This document shows positions 23,751-29,647 of a stretch of 40,953 nucleotides of DNA, in pieces; position 1 is the first letter of the stretch; every line of letters begins with the position of its first letter. The translations under genes were made by a program, and so were the position numbers. Source of the stretch: an uncultured Blautia sp. (GTDB lineage Bacteria > Bacillota > Clostridia > Lachnospirales > Lachnospiraceae); NCBI GenBank assembly GCA_937900135.1, contig CALCDJ010000006.1:1-40953 (forward strand), given 5' to 3'. Below the pieces are notes generated by a model. It ran no database searches and was not told where the DNA came from. It saw only the letters and a program-made list of their open reading frames with translations.

Positions 23751-24140
23751 CTAAGGCCGGATATAAGATGCCAGGATCTTCAGAAGCAGGATACCAATGA
23801 TCACACCAAGCATACACATCATGGCAGGCATTGCACTGCGGATGTTGGAAAGTTCCCGGACAGCTGCCTTTTCTTCCTGGATCAGCATCTCCAAATTGGT
23901 ATTTACTTCTGTGAGCAGATCCGTGTAATCAATCTGTTGTATTACTGGATCAGCCGACGGAACCGTCTCCACTCCCGGAACAGCATCCTCCCCTGAAGGA
24001 GGAAGGGGATCAGCAGGAAGATCAGTCTGACCATCCAAAGGAACCTGCTGATCCGATACTGGTATCTCTGTTGGTGCAGGTGTTTCCGGAACAAGGACCA
24101 CTGTTCCATAATCCGGGGAATCCGTAAATAAGTCTGCCAT
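23751..24140 (-). CDS. Small phage tail-anchored membrane protein B (minor coat candidate)
   Basis: A 129-residue protein with a Pro/Asp-rich, acidic N-terminal region, a helical segment (about 70-102, DYTDLLTEVNTNLEMLIQEE) and one C-terminal span (about 104-125). There is no signal peptide. It lies eight bases upstream of protein A and has the same order of charged head and C-terminal anchor. The ATG at 24140 follows AGAGGTGA. Its role is unknown; a structural or assembly role is inferred from position. Confidence 0.75.
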   Translation of the reverse strand: MADLFTDSPDYGTVVLVPETPAPTEIPVSDQQVPLDGQTDLPADPLPPSGEDAVPGVETVPSADPVIQQIDYTDLLTEVNTNLEMLIQEEKAAVRELSNIRSAMPAMMCMLGVIIGILLLKILASYIRP

Positions 24141-24158
24141 GCCATTCAGTCACCTCTT

Positions 24159-24500
24159 TTATTTTGCAGGGTTCGGATTCAATAATTTCATGTCTACCTT
24201 ACCGACAAAACGAACAATATCCTGGACAACTAAGATCGGTTTTCCATCACTTCCGACCTTCATACCCATTTCAGCCTCATAAACTCCGGGAACGAAAGAG
24301 ATCTTTTCCCGATCCTCAAAATTCATGGAACACTTGGCACGCTGTACACCTACAGCACCGCCGGAAAGGTCATTCTGTGCAGACATAAGTTCTCCGTTGT
24401 CACCCCAGAAGAAGTAATTCAGGGTCATGCCTTTGACGCCTCCATCCCTGGTCATGTCATAAGTGTTTGCAAAAGTAACTAAGATTTTCATTTTGTTCAT
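24159..24500 (-). CDS. Putative phage ssDNA-binding protein (gene V-like position)
   Basis: A 113-residue soluble protein with alternating hydrophobic residues suggesting a beta-rich, OB-like fold (KILVTFANTYD at the start, ILVVQDIVRFVGKVDM near the end). I place the start at ATG 24500; the reading frame is open upstream to 24557, with AAGG near 24515, so the exact start is uncertain. It is first in the run of structural genes, where many inoviruses encode the protein that coats viral ssDNA. I do not recognise a named family with confidence. Confidence 0.6.
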   Translation of the reverse strand: MNKMKILVTFANTYDMTRDGGVKGMTLNYFFWGDNGELMSAQNDLSGGAVGVQRAKCSMNFEDREKISFVPGVYEAEMGMKVGSDGKPILVVQDIVRFVGKVDMKLLNPNPAK

Positions 24501-24586
24501 AATAAGAACCATCCTTTCTGTCAGACCTGTATAAGAGCAGGAAAGACTGTTGTTCATTATGTAAACCCTTTCGGGAAGTTACCGGT

Positions 24587-24749
24587 CCCCGGAAGATCCG
24601 GGGAAGAGATTGTAATATGTTAAAGATTTATATCAACTCTCCCTACAGCAAAAAGAAAAGAAAACTGTATCAGGGTTAGGAGAGTACAAGGGGGACGCTG
24701 GCAGGACGGCCCGCCGCCCCATGGGAACCGCCGCTCCTGCCGGACGCTG
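24587..24749. other. Second GC-rich hairpin island of the prophage
   Basis: The 274-bp gap between the ssDNA-binding candidate and the RHH gene holds CCCCGGA/TCCGGGG (24587-24603) and a larger hairpin CTGGCAGGA/TCCTGCCGG (24698-24743) with inner CGGC/GCCG. The latter is flanked by the direct repeat GGACGCTG (24693-24700 and 24742-24749). The octamer CCCATGGG (24718-24725) also occurs in the rep-zot island (20577-20584). Candidate second-strand origin, nick site or packaging signal. Confidence 0.55.
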
Positions 24750-24774
24750 TAAGAAAAGGCGCTGCGCGCGGTAA

Positions 24775-25095
24775 TCAGGAAAAAGGAAGATTGTCCGTTT
24801 CCAGGCTTTCAATCAAGAATGAAAGTGTTTCCAGTTTTCCATGAAGTCCCTGGATCTCCAAGGAGAGCTGCTCCAGCTCCTTTCGGAGCTGTCTGGCCGC
24901 AGAGAGTTGATGCAGCATACCTTCTAAGCGTTGCTGGTAAAATTTCAGAGTATGACGTTTTTGATCTTCTTCCTGCATACAGAACAGGACAAGATTTTCA
25001 AATTTTTGGTTGAACCCTTCGCCCTGGAAGTTGACCACATAATCCATCACTTCATTTGACAGACGAACAGATTTCAAATTGCATTTTTTAGACAT
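24775..25095 (-). CDS. Ribbon-helix-helix-like protein with coiled coil
   Basis: A 106-residue protein. The N-terminal stretch KSVRLSNEVMDYVVNFQGEGFNQKFENLVLF resembles a ribbon-helix-helix DNA-binding fold (strand, helix, helix). The rest (about 45-100) is a charged coiled coil rich in Leu, Glu and Gln. Similar small proteins are common in Lachnospiraceae mobile elements, often near replication genes. It could bind the adjacent GC-rich island, for example in replication or copy control. The ATG at 25095 follows AAGGAGG, inside the end of the upstream 55-aa gene. Confidence 0.75.
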   Translation of the reverse strand: MSKKCNLKSVRLSNEVMDYVVNFQGEGFNQKFENLVLFCMQEEDQKRHTLKFYQQRLEGMLHQLSAARQLRKELEQLSLEIQGLHGKLETLSFLIESLETDNLPFS

Positions 25096-25255
25096 ACAGA
25101 CCCTCCTTAGAAATTTCGGCTTTCAAAAAAGAGAGTTTCTTTTCTAAAGATTTCATTTCAGCTTCATACTCTGGTTTCCAAGAAACACCGGAGTGCATAA
25201 GTAAGAAAGAATACCGTTTAACTAAACGGGTATATTCTAAGATTTTTTCAGTCAT
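25088..25255 (-). CDS. 55-aa phage protein, first gene of the leftward operon
   Basis: A short ORF beginning MTEKILEYTRLVKRYS and ending SFLKAEISKEGLYV. The ATG at 25255 follows GGGAGG by ten bases, and its stop overlaps the RHH gene start by eight bases, so the two are coupled. It is helical and charged with no membrane span. Function unknown; as the first gene behind the repressor-controlled promoter it could be an early regulator. Confidence 0.65.
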   Translation of the reverse strand: MTEKILEYTRLVKRYSFLLMHSGVSWKPEYEAEMKSLEKKLSFLKAEISKEGLYV

Positions 25256-25340
25256 AGACTATCAACCTCCCAATAAAACTGCACAAAAATATTTGCCTTA
25301 GAATTTAATCAATGGTAAAATTAAATATTAATAAACTAAC

Positions 25341-25372
25341 AAAGGTGTCAAATTTCATATTGTTATTATAAT
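25341..25372. promoter_or_regulatory. Divergent lysogeny promoters
   Basis: Rightward: GTGTCA (25345-25350), 16-bp spacer, TATAAT (25367-25372), for the repressor gene. Leftward: the same bases read on the minus strand give TTGACA within TTTGACACCTTT (25352-25341), a -35 for the phage operon; a weak TAATAT lies 15 bases on. The 12-mer recurs at 26191-26202 upstream of the orphan membrane protein gene. Roles are inferred. Confidence 0.5.
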
Positions 25373-25416
25373 GCGAAAATTACGCAATGTCAATATTAAA
25401 ATGCGAAATAAGCGCA
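25372..25416 (+). promoter_or_regulatory. Repressor operators O1 and O2 (TGCG-N7-CGCA)
   Basis: O1 at 25372-25386 and O2 at 25402-25416 share TGCG-N7-CGCA and their centres are 30 bp apart, three helical turns, so bound dimers would face the same way. O1 touches the -10 of the rightward promoter, and both lie before the repressor start. This is the expected layout for an autoregulated phage repressor. Confidence 0.75.
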
Positions 25417-25439
25417 AATTTATAAAGGAGGACATAATT

Positions 25440-25772
25440 TTGCTGTATGAAAGAATTAACCTATTATGTAAAGAAAACGGAATAACAGGAAAAGAATTAG
25501 GCGAAAAACTGGGATTAAAGAAAAGTCCTCTAACAGATTGGAAAAATAAAAAATCGAAACCAACGATAGACCAAATTATCACAATCTGCGAAATTTTCGC
25601 AGTTTCAGCAAATTATCTACTGTTTGGAAAAGAAATTAACAATTTAACGCAAGAAGAACAAAAAATTATAGATGCATACCGTCAGGCTGATCCAGCAGAA
25701 CAAAACATAATAAGAAAAATTTTAGATATTCCAGAAAATATAGAAAAATCATCAAATTCAAAAATCGGATAA
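25440..25772 (+). CDS. Phage repressor (CI-like XRE protein)
   Basis: A 110-residue protein with an N-terminal helix-turn-helix (LLCKENGITGKELGEKLGLKKSPLTDWKNKKSKP, about residues 9-42) and a short C-terminal helical tail, with no peptidase domain. I chose the TTG at 25440, eight bases after AAAGGAGGA; the longer frame from 25371 would start inside the operator. It is the only rightward phage gene and faces the structural operon, so it most likely maintains lysogeny. Lacking the LexA-type self-cleavage domain, induction would need another route. Confidence 0.85.
   Translation: MLYERINLLCKENGITGKELGEKLGLKKSPLTDWKNKKSKPTIDQIITICEIFAVSANYLLFGKEINNLTQEEQKIIDAYRQADPAEQNIIRKILDIPENIEKSSNSKIG
25587..25601 (+). 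promoter_or_regulatory. Third repressor operator O3, inside the repressor gene
   Basis: TGCGAAATTTTCGCA is a perfect dyad version of the O1/O2 motif, centred 185 bp from O2 within the repressor coding region. It could allow DNA looping or act as a roadblock. A chance match is possible but unlikely given the identical spacing. Confidence 0.55.
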
Positions 25773-25773
25773 A

Positions 25774-25798
25774 AAAAGACCTATGAATTAGGTCTTTT
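25774..25798. terminator. Bidirectional terminator between repressor and orphan membrane gene
   Basis: AAAAGACCTA and TAGGTCTTTT flank a five-base loop, with A and T runs on the two sides. The two genes converge here. Confidence 0.88.
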
Positions 25799-25820
25799 AA
25801 TAAAGCGTAAAATTGGCAAG

Positions 25821-26153
25821 CTAGGGAAAGTATGTAAAAATTAAAACAATCAATAAAAGAATAATCGTAAAAATTAGTACAGGTACCAAAGTAGATTTTT
25901 GTTTCTGCCTATCAGAAGATTTATGATTTTCTGAATTCTGGGCAGAAGAAGGTATGGGAGAACCAGATAGATAAGCACGATTTTCTTCATAAATTTGTTC
26001 CAAACGGGCTTTATCTTTGGTAGTCATTGCTTCTCCCTTTGTAAACAACCTGCCCATTTCATTTAAACGCTCCCGATGTTTTTTTGCATCTTCAAGAGAT
26101 TTTGTACGTTCTTCTGGTGTACGATGCATATAATCACGATCCATTAACCCCAT
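25821..26153 (-). CDS. Orphan tail-anchored membrane protein near attR
   Basis: A 110-residue protein: a charged helical N-terminal part (YMHRTPEERTKSLEDAKKHRERLNEMGRLF, then KDKARLEQIYEENRAYL), a Ser-rich linker and one C-terminal span (about 89-108). There is no signal peptide. The ATG at 26153 follows AGGAGGG; a longer reading from 26180 needs TTG without a ribosome site. It is separated from the virion genes by the repressor and has its own copy of the TTTGACACCTTT promoter motif, so it may be expressed in the lysogen, like accessory or superinfection-exclusion genes. Function unknown. Confidence 0.75.
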   Translation of the reverse strand: MGLMDRDYMHRTPEERTKSLEDAKKHRERLNEMGRLFTKGEAMTTKDKARLEQIYEENRAYLSGSPIPSSAQNSENHKSSDRQKQKSTLVPVLIFTIILLLIVLIFTYFP

Positions 26154-26190
26154 AGATATCCCTCCTATCCTATAAGTCAATTATACTATA

Positions 26191-26202
26191 AAAGGTGTCA
26201 AA
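26191..26202 (-). promoter_or_regulatory. Second copy of the TTTGACACCTTT motif
   Basis: The same 12-mer as at 25341-25352, on the same strand, 38 bases before the orphan membrane protein start. A consensus -35 is included, but no ideally spaced -10 is seen. The rest of 26154-26306 is very AT-rich with no gene. Confidence 0.45.
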
Positions 26203-26306
26203 ATAAAAAGAAAAAGAATAAAAAAATAAGATATAATTAAAAAATAAAAATATAATAAAAGAATTACTTTTAAGCAAAGGTATGAGAAAAAAATAAATTT
26301 ATCTTA

Positions 26307-26394
26307 TTTGGCTACGGACCAAAAGGTCGGGGGTTCGAATCCTCTAACGCACGTAGAAGCCTCTGAAATCAATGATTTCAGAGGCTTTTTGTAT
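26307..26394 (+). repeat. attR, 88-bp direct repeat with tRNA-Arg 3' remnant
   Basis: Identical to 17583-17670. It keeps the 3' half of tRNA-Arg from the anticodon stem and the tRNA terminator, but no promoter or 5' half, so it is the displaced chromosomal copy. Confidence 0.96.
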
Positions 26395-26443
26395 GTTTGA
26401 AAAACTGGAGTTTTTCATTAAAATAGCTGGAACTAGAGTGATT
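26395..26443 (-). pseudogene. Remnant resembling the 3' end of a related integrase gene
   Basis: From 26402, 28 of 38 bases match the integrase 3' end starting at 17682 without a gap, and both begin nearly the same distance from their att copy (8 and 12 bases). Read in the integrase frame it gives SSSSYFNEKL against SRSGYSNQKL, but the stop codon is lost. It looks like a leftover of an earlier or neighbouring element in the same tRNA. It is short, so chance cannot be fully excluded. Confidence 0.5.
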
Positions 26444-26585
26444 TTGAACCAGAAGGAGCAGGAGACTCACTTGTCAGTTCAAAATGAGCAAGTTCATAAA
26501 ATTCTTCCAAAGATAAACGCGAAAATTCTTTGTCTGGGTGCTGTTCTTTTAATTTTTTTAATTCTTGAAACATGTCATATACCAT
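26433..26585 (-). CDS. 50-aa small hypothetical protein
   Basis: A short ORF starting MVYDMFQELKKLKEQHPD and ending APSGSKSL. The ATG at 26585 has AGGAGG seven bases upstream. It is acidic and helical, without a membrane span. It lies directly beside attR, overlapping the end of the integrase-like remnant, so it could belong to an older integrated element or to the host. Function unknown. Confidence 0.6.
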   Translation of the reverse strand: MVYDMFQELKKLKEQHPDKEFSRLSLEEFYELAHFELTSESPAPSGSKSL

Positions 26586-26731
26586 TGCAATCCTCCTAGA
26601 GAGATATTCTTGCTTTTTTCATCTGTAATATTATTATATGGCAAAAAAAGAATTGTAAAAATAAAATTTGCGTCATATATTATAAGTATATAGACAAAAA
26701 ACGATGATTTTATAATGATTTGGAGAAAAGA

Positions 26732-27634
26732 ATGGAAATTAAAGTGAATAACAGTCAAATGGAAGTGATCCAAGGATTAAAGCCAGATTATCCATATACC
26801 ATGCATCGGATTTCTCATTTCTGGACAGAAATTCCGTGGCATTGGCATGAAGAACTGGAATTTATTTATGTGACAAATGGAGAATTAAAATTACATACAT
26901 ACGATAAGACTTATTGTTTTCAAAAAGGAGAAGCATTCTTTATGAATGCAGACACCCTTTGCTCCATGGAGAATGTAAAACAGTGCAGTTTTGAATCACA
27001 TTTATTTTCTCCTGTGTTTTTAAGCGGCCATTTTAAAAGTATTTTTGAAACAAAATATATAAAGCCTGTTTTGCAGAACAAAAAGGTAGAAATTGTTTCT
27101 TTCTGGACAGAAACGGAAAATCAGAAAAGAACGGCAGAAAAGCTGCGTCGGCTTGGAATGTTACAGGATCAGGAGAATGTAGAATTTCAGACCAGAAATC
27201 TTTTATCAGAAATCTGGCTTCTTCTGCTAAAGGAGATTCAAAGTATGGAAGGTCCGAATATAAAGGAAAAATCTGTAAACAAAGAAAGACTACAGACAAT
27301 GATGGCTTATATTCACGAGAACTATGGGAAAAAACTTACTTTGGAGGAAATTGCAGATTCTGCATGTGTGAGCAAAAGAGAATGTCTTCGATGTTTTCAA
27401 AAGGGGATTCAGAAATCGCCTTTTGCGTATTTGACAGAGTATCGTATGGAGAGGGCAAAAAAAGCATTGCGGACAACCAATTTGCCAATTACTAGGATTG
27501 CCTTGGAGTCAGGTTTTTCCAGTGGCGCTTATTTTAGTAAAATTTTTCGCAGAGAATGTGGAAAGACACCGGGAGAATACCGGGCGAAGACAAAAAAGAA
27601 GGGGAATTGGAATAGAAAAAAGCTGCTTCCGTAA
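26732..27634 (+). CDS. AraC-family regulator with cupin sensor domain
   Basis: A 300-residue regulator. The N-terminal AraC-binding cupin-like domain includes PWHWHEELEFIYVTNGE (about residues 35-51); the C-terminal domain (about 195-290) carries two helix-turn-helix motifs, ending in the typical SGFSSGAYFSKIFRRECGKTPGEYR. The ATG at 26732 follows GGAGAAAAG; TTG at 26720 lies upstream of that site. Such regulators usually sense sugars, but no catabolic gene is adjacent, so the target is unknown. Its 3' end overlaps the convergent membrane protein gene by 101 bases. Confidence 0.9.
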   Translation: MEIKVNNSQMEVIQGLKPDYPYTMHRISHFWTEIPWHWHEELEFIYVTNGELKLHTYDKTYCFQKGEAFFMNADTLCSMENVKQCSFESHLFSPVFLSGHFKSIFETKYIKPVLQNKKVEIVSFWTETENQKRTAEKLRRLGMLQDQENVEFQTRNLLSEIWLLLLKEIQSMEGPNIKEKSVNKERLQTMMAYIHENYGKKLTLEEIADSACVSKRECLRCFQKGIQKSPFAYLTEYRMERAKKALRTTNLPITRIALESGFSSGAYFSKIFRRECGKTPGEYRAKTKKKGNWNRKKLLP

Positions 27635-28397
27635 GTGGAAGACAGCTTTCTAAGGTTTGATATAATTCTTCCGTTTTTTCTTCGGTTTCTCCATTGATTA
27701 CCAGAATCCCCTGGTAGGTTTTCAGAACAATATAGTGGTTACAGTTCCGATAAGCATATAAGGTGTAATCTAAATATTCGGAATTTTCAAAATGTCCCTC
27801 CAAAAGCTTAAAGCTTCCAAGACCATTGACTCTTGTTCCGCAGCTGAAATTTTCGCGGTAGGTCAGGTATTGAATTTCAGAAACCGGTATTTGATAATCG
27901 GACCAGTAAGACCCCTCAACCGTAAGCATGTCATTTTCAACAGTTACCCGTATATGACCGGTGGTAAGTACAATTCCGGCAGCCACAAAAATCACCAGTG
28001 TAAACAGGAGACTGATGCGAAGGATTCTTTTTTGACGCAGTTTGTCTTTTTCTTCTTTTTCGGAAGAAAGAGGTTTGGGTTCGGAATCTGTTTCTTCTGT
28101 ATTTGCTTTGCGGACAAAGTTCACGAACAGAAGTGTAACGGAAAAATATGCCAACATAAGAAAAATAAGGACAGGGGTAAACCAACCTGGACGTTGATCG
28201 CCGAAAACGGCGAGCAGAATCAAAAAAATGGTGGTCAGTCCCATACCAATCCCCATAATGCGGCAGAGCTTTTTTTCGTTGTATTTCTTTTTCTGTTCAT
28301 CGCTGGCGGTATTATAACCGGCAATCAGGAAACTGCCATGACCAGAGAGAAGAATCAGAGATAGAATTCCAAACAGAAGGATCAAAAACCATATCAT
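27534..28397 (-). CDS. DUF3784-type membrane protein with PH-like domain
   Basis: A 287-residue membrane protein. Two or three N-terminal spans form a DUF3784-like module (IWFLILLFGILSLILLSGHGSFLIAGYNT; then two spans about 50-100), a charged linker follows, another span lies at about 130-150, and the rest is a beta-rich bacterial PH-like domain. The ATG at 28397 follows GGGGA. Its last roughly 34 codons run through a terminator-like hairpin and into the antisense of the AraC gene, suggesting that an earlier stop was lost. Function unknown. Confidence 0.78.
   Translation of the reverse strand: MIWFLILLFGILSLILLSGHGSFLIAGYNTASDEQKKKYNEKKLCRIMGIGMGLTTIFLILLAVFGDQRPGWFTPVLIFLMLAYFSVTLLFVNFVRKANTEETDSEPKPLSSEKEEKDKLRQKRILRISLLFTLVIFVAAGIVLTTGHIRVTVENDMLTVEGSYWSDYQIPVSEIQYLTYRENFSCGTRVNGLGSFKLLEGHFENSEYLDYTLYAYRNCNHYIVLKTYQGILVINGETEEKTEELYQTLESCLPLTEAAFFYSNSPSFLSSPGILPVSFHILCEKFY
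27615..27649 (-). terminator. Terminator-like hairpin inside two convergent gene ends
   Basis: AAAGCTG-CTTCC and GGAAG-A-CAGCTTT form a stem. On the minus strand it is followed by six T residues, as for a normal terminator, yet the leftward reading frame continues through it. The AraC stop codon lies in its loop. Confidence 0.7.
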
Positions 28398-28466
28398 AAA
28401 AGTGTCCCCCTTTGTAATTTTTTTAAAATTATAGCATAAATCATGGAAAAACAAAATAAAAATCTG

Positions 28467-28513
28467 AAAAAAAGAGTCCTCAAGATCCAAAGCGCTTGCA
28501 ATGGTTCTTGAGG
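28467..28513 (-). terminator. Terminator of the ABC/GntR/DUF2284 operon
   Basis: On the minus strand CCTCAAGAACC pairs with GGATCTTGAGG and is followed, after four bases, by seven T residues. It lies just downstream of the DUF2284 stop. Confidence 0.82.
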
Positions 28514-28538
28514 GCAACAAATAAAGTAAATACTCTTT

Positions 28539-29153
28539 TTAAGGGAGTAAAAGCCCGCTGACCAGAACAAAATGGTGGGGAAGTCTGCCTTCCTCCATCC
28601 ATTCCAGATGAATGCCCATAAGCTTTTCAATGGTCAGGCCTACATTTCCTCCTAAGGATTCGATGGAATAGCGCATATCCTGAGGATATCGGCAGGGGAT
28701 ACCATCCGGGCGGGTACAACCGTTTTTGCATGTTTCGCAGCATCCGGCAGAGAGACTGATACTGCCAGGATGCAGTTTTTCTTTTTTAAATAACTCTTCG
28801 CTTAGCTTCTGTTTCTCCAAAGGGAGTACCAGATTCATGACAGTATTTCGTTCTTCCTGGGTATAGGTGCGCGTTAACAGTTCTTCCGGGAAAATGATCT
28901 GGCTTGCCAGGAGGAAAAGAGTTTCATACCTTTTCCAGAAATCCTCCGGATTGAAATCGTAAGGAGGACAGGACCAGAGATTTCCATAATTGTGACAGTT
29001 TTTACAGGCTTCCAGGAAGGTGGGAACGTCTACATAACCTTCCAGAAAGGCAGGAACTTCGATACTGGCTTCTTTTCTTAAAATCTGACAGGGATGGGCT
29101 TCTAATAATCGTTTCATGTTTGCATTTGTAGAGTTTGTATGTGTCATAGTCAT
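28539..29153 (-). CDS. DUF2284 predicted metal-binding protein
   Basis: A 204-residue soluble, Cys-rich protein of the DUF2284 type. Signature clusters are CKNCHNYGNLWSCPPYDF (about 47-64) and AGCCETCKNGCTRPDGIPCRYP (about 137-158), likely binding a metal or Fe-S cluster. The ATG at 29153 follows GGAGG and overlaps the preceding stop (ATGA). The family's function is unknown. It is the last gene of the operon with the GntR regulator and ABC genes. Confidence 0.85.
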   Translation of the reverse strand: MTMTHTNSTNANMKRLLEAHPCQILRKEASIEVPAFLEGYVDVPTFLEACKNCHNYGNLWSCPPYDFNPEDFWKRYETLFLLASQIIFPEELLTRTYTQEERNTVMNLVLPLEKQKLSEELFKKEKLHPGSISLSAGCCETCKNGCTRPDGIPCRYPQDMRYSIESLGGNVGLTIEKLMGIHLEWMEEGRLPHHFVLVSGLLLP

Positions 29154-29647
29154 TTCAGACCTCCATTCTTTTTGATTCCAATGATGGTATAGATCAGCAA
29201 AACCAGGGCATTCAGGAGAAGAAGAACCAGTTCTTCCAAAAGAAGGGAAGGGAACTGGAGCTTTGCTCCCAGGAGTAGGCAAAAGCCCAGATAAAGGGCT
29301 ATAAAGCCAAAGTGATAAATCAACAGATATTTTCCCATAAGCATGACGCAGGACAGATAAAGGTCTTTCTGGGGAACAGGAACAAAGGCATATTTTATCA
29401 GGCGAGGATGCTTCTGACCAAGTTCGGTGATGGTATAAAGATCGTCACAAAGAGCGCTGATTACAATGGCAGCGCCCCATGTATGCATAAACATACAGGG
29501 AACAAGGGTTAACGTTTTGCCGGGATTGCCGTAGATTCCAAGGGACATAAGCGCGGTCAGAATCCATCCGATGATGATGTAGCTTCCATATACATAATTT
29601 CTTTTCTTGAGTCTCTGAGACTCTTCCTGATAGAATACAGAGTTCAT
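29150..29647 (-). CDS. ABC transporter membrane subunit (uncharacterised)
   Basis: A 165-residue integral membrane protein with about four spans (residues 20-40, 45-68, 103-127, 135-157). It has four-base ATGA overlaps with both the ATPase gene before it and the DUF2284 gene after it. It is probably the membrane partner of that ATPase in an ABC-2-like exporter. No family is recognised from the sequence. Confidence 0.8.
   Translation of the reverse strand: MNSVFYQEESQRLKKRNYVYGSYIIIGWILTALMSLGIYGNPGKTLTLVPCMFMHTWGAAIVISALCDDLYTITELGQKHPRLIKYAFVPVPQKDLYLSCVMLMGKYLLIYHFGFIALYLGFCLLLGAKLQFPSLLLEELVLLLLNALVLLIYTIIGIKKNGGLK

Larger units (their letters stand above)
17583..26394 (-). mobile_element. 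Inovirus-like (filamentous phage) prophage in tRNA-Arg
   Basis: An 8,724-bp element (plus one att copy) bounded by 88-bp direct repeats. It encodes an integrase, a Rep of the RCR replication-initiation-factor type, a Zot/pI ATPase, a pIII-like tailed adsorption protein, a pVIII-like coat protein and further small single-span membrane proteins, with a divergent repressor. Small coat proteins, Zot and Rep together are the diagnostic inovirus set. There is no terminase, portal or capsid of tailed phages, and no secretin, as expected for a host with one membrane. Every main gene is intact, so the prophage may be functional. No conjugation ATPase or type IV secretion gene is seen, which argues against an ICE. 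Confidence 0.9.

Noticed and set aside
25371..25439. Longer N terminus for the phage repressor starting at ATG 25371
   Set aside because: That ATG lies at the -10/operator; a proper ribosome site precedes TTG 25440 and the helix-turn-helix starts only there.
17583..26394. Element as an integrative conjugative element or plasmid
   Set aside because: Rep resembles Tn916 Orf20-type proteins, but no FtsK-like coupling protein or type IV secretion gene is present, while Zot and coat-like proteins are.
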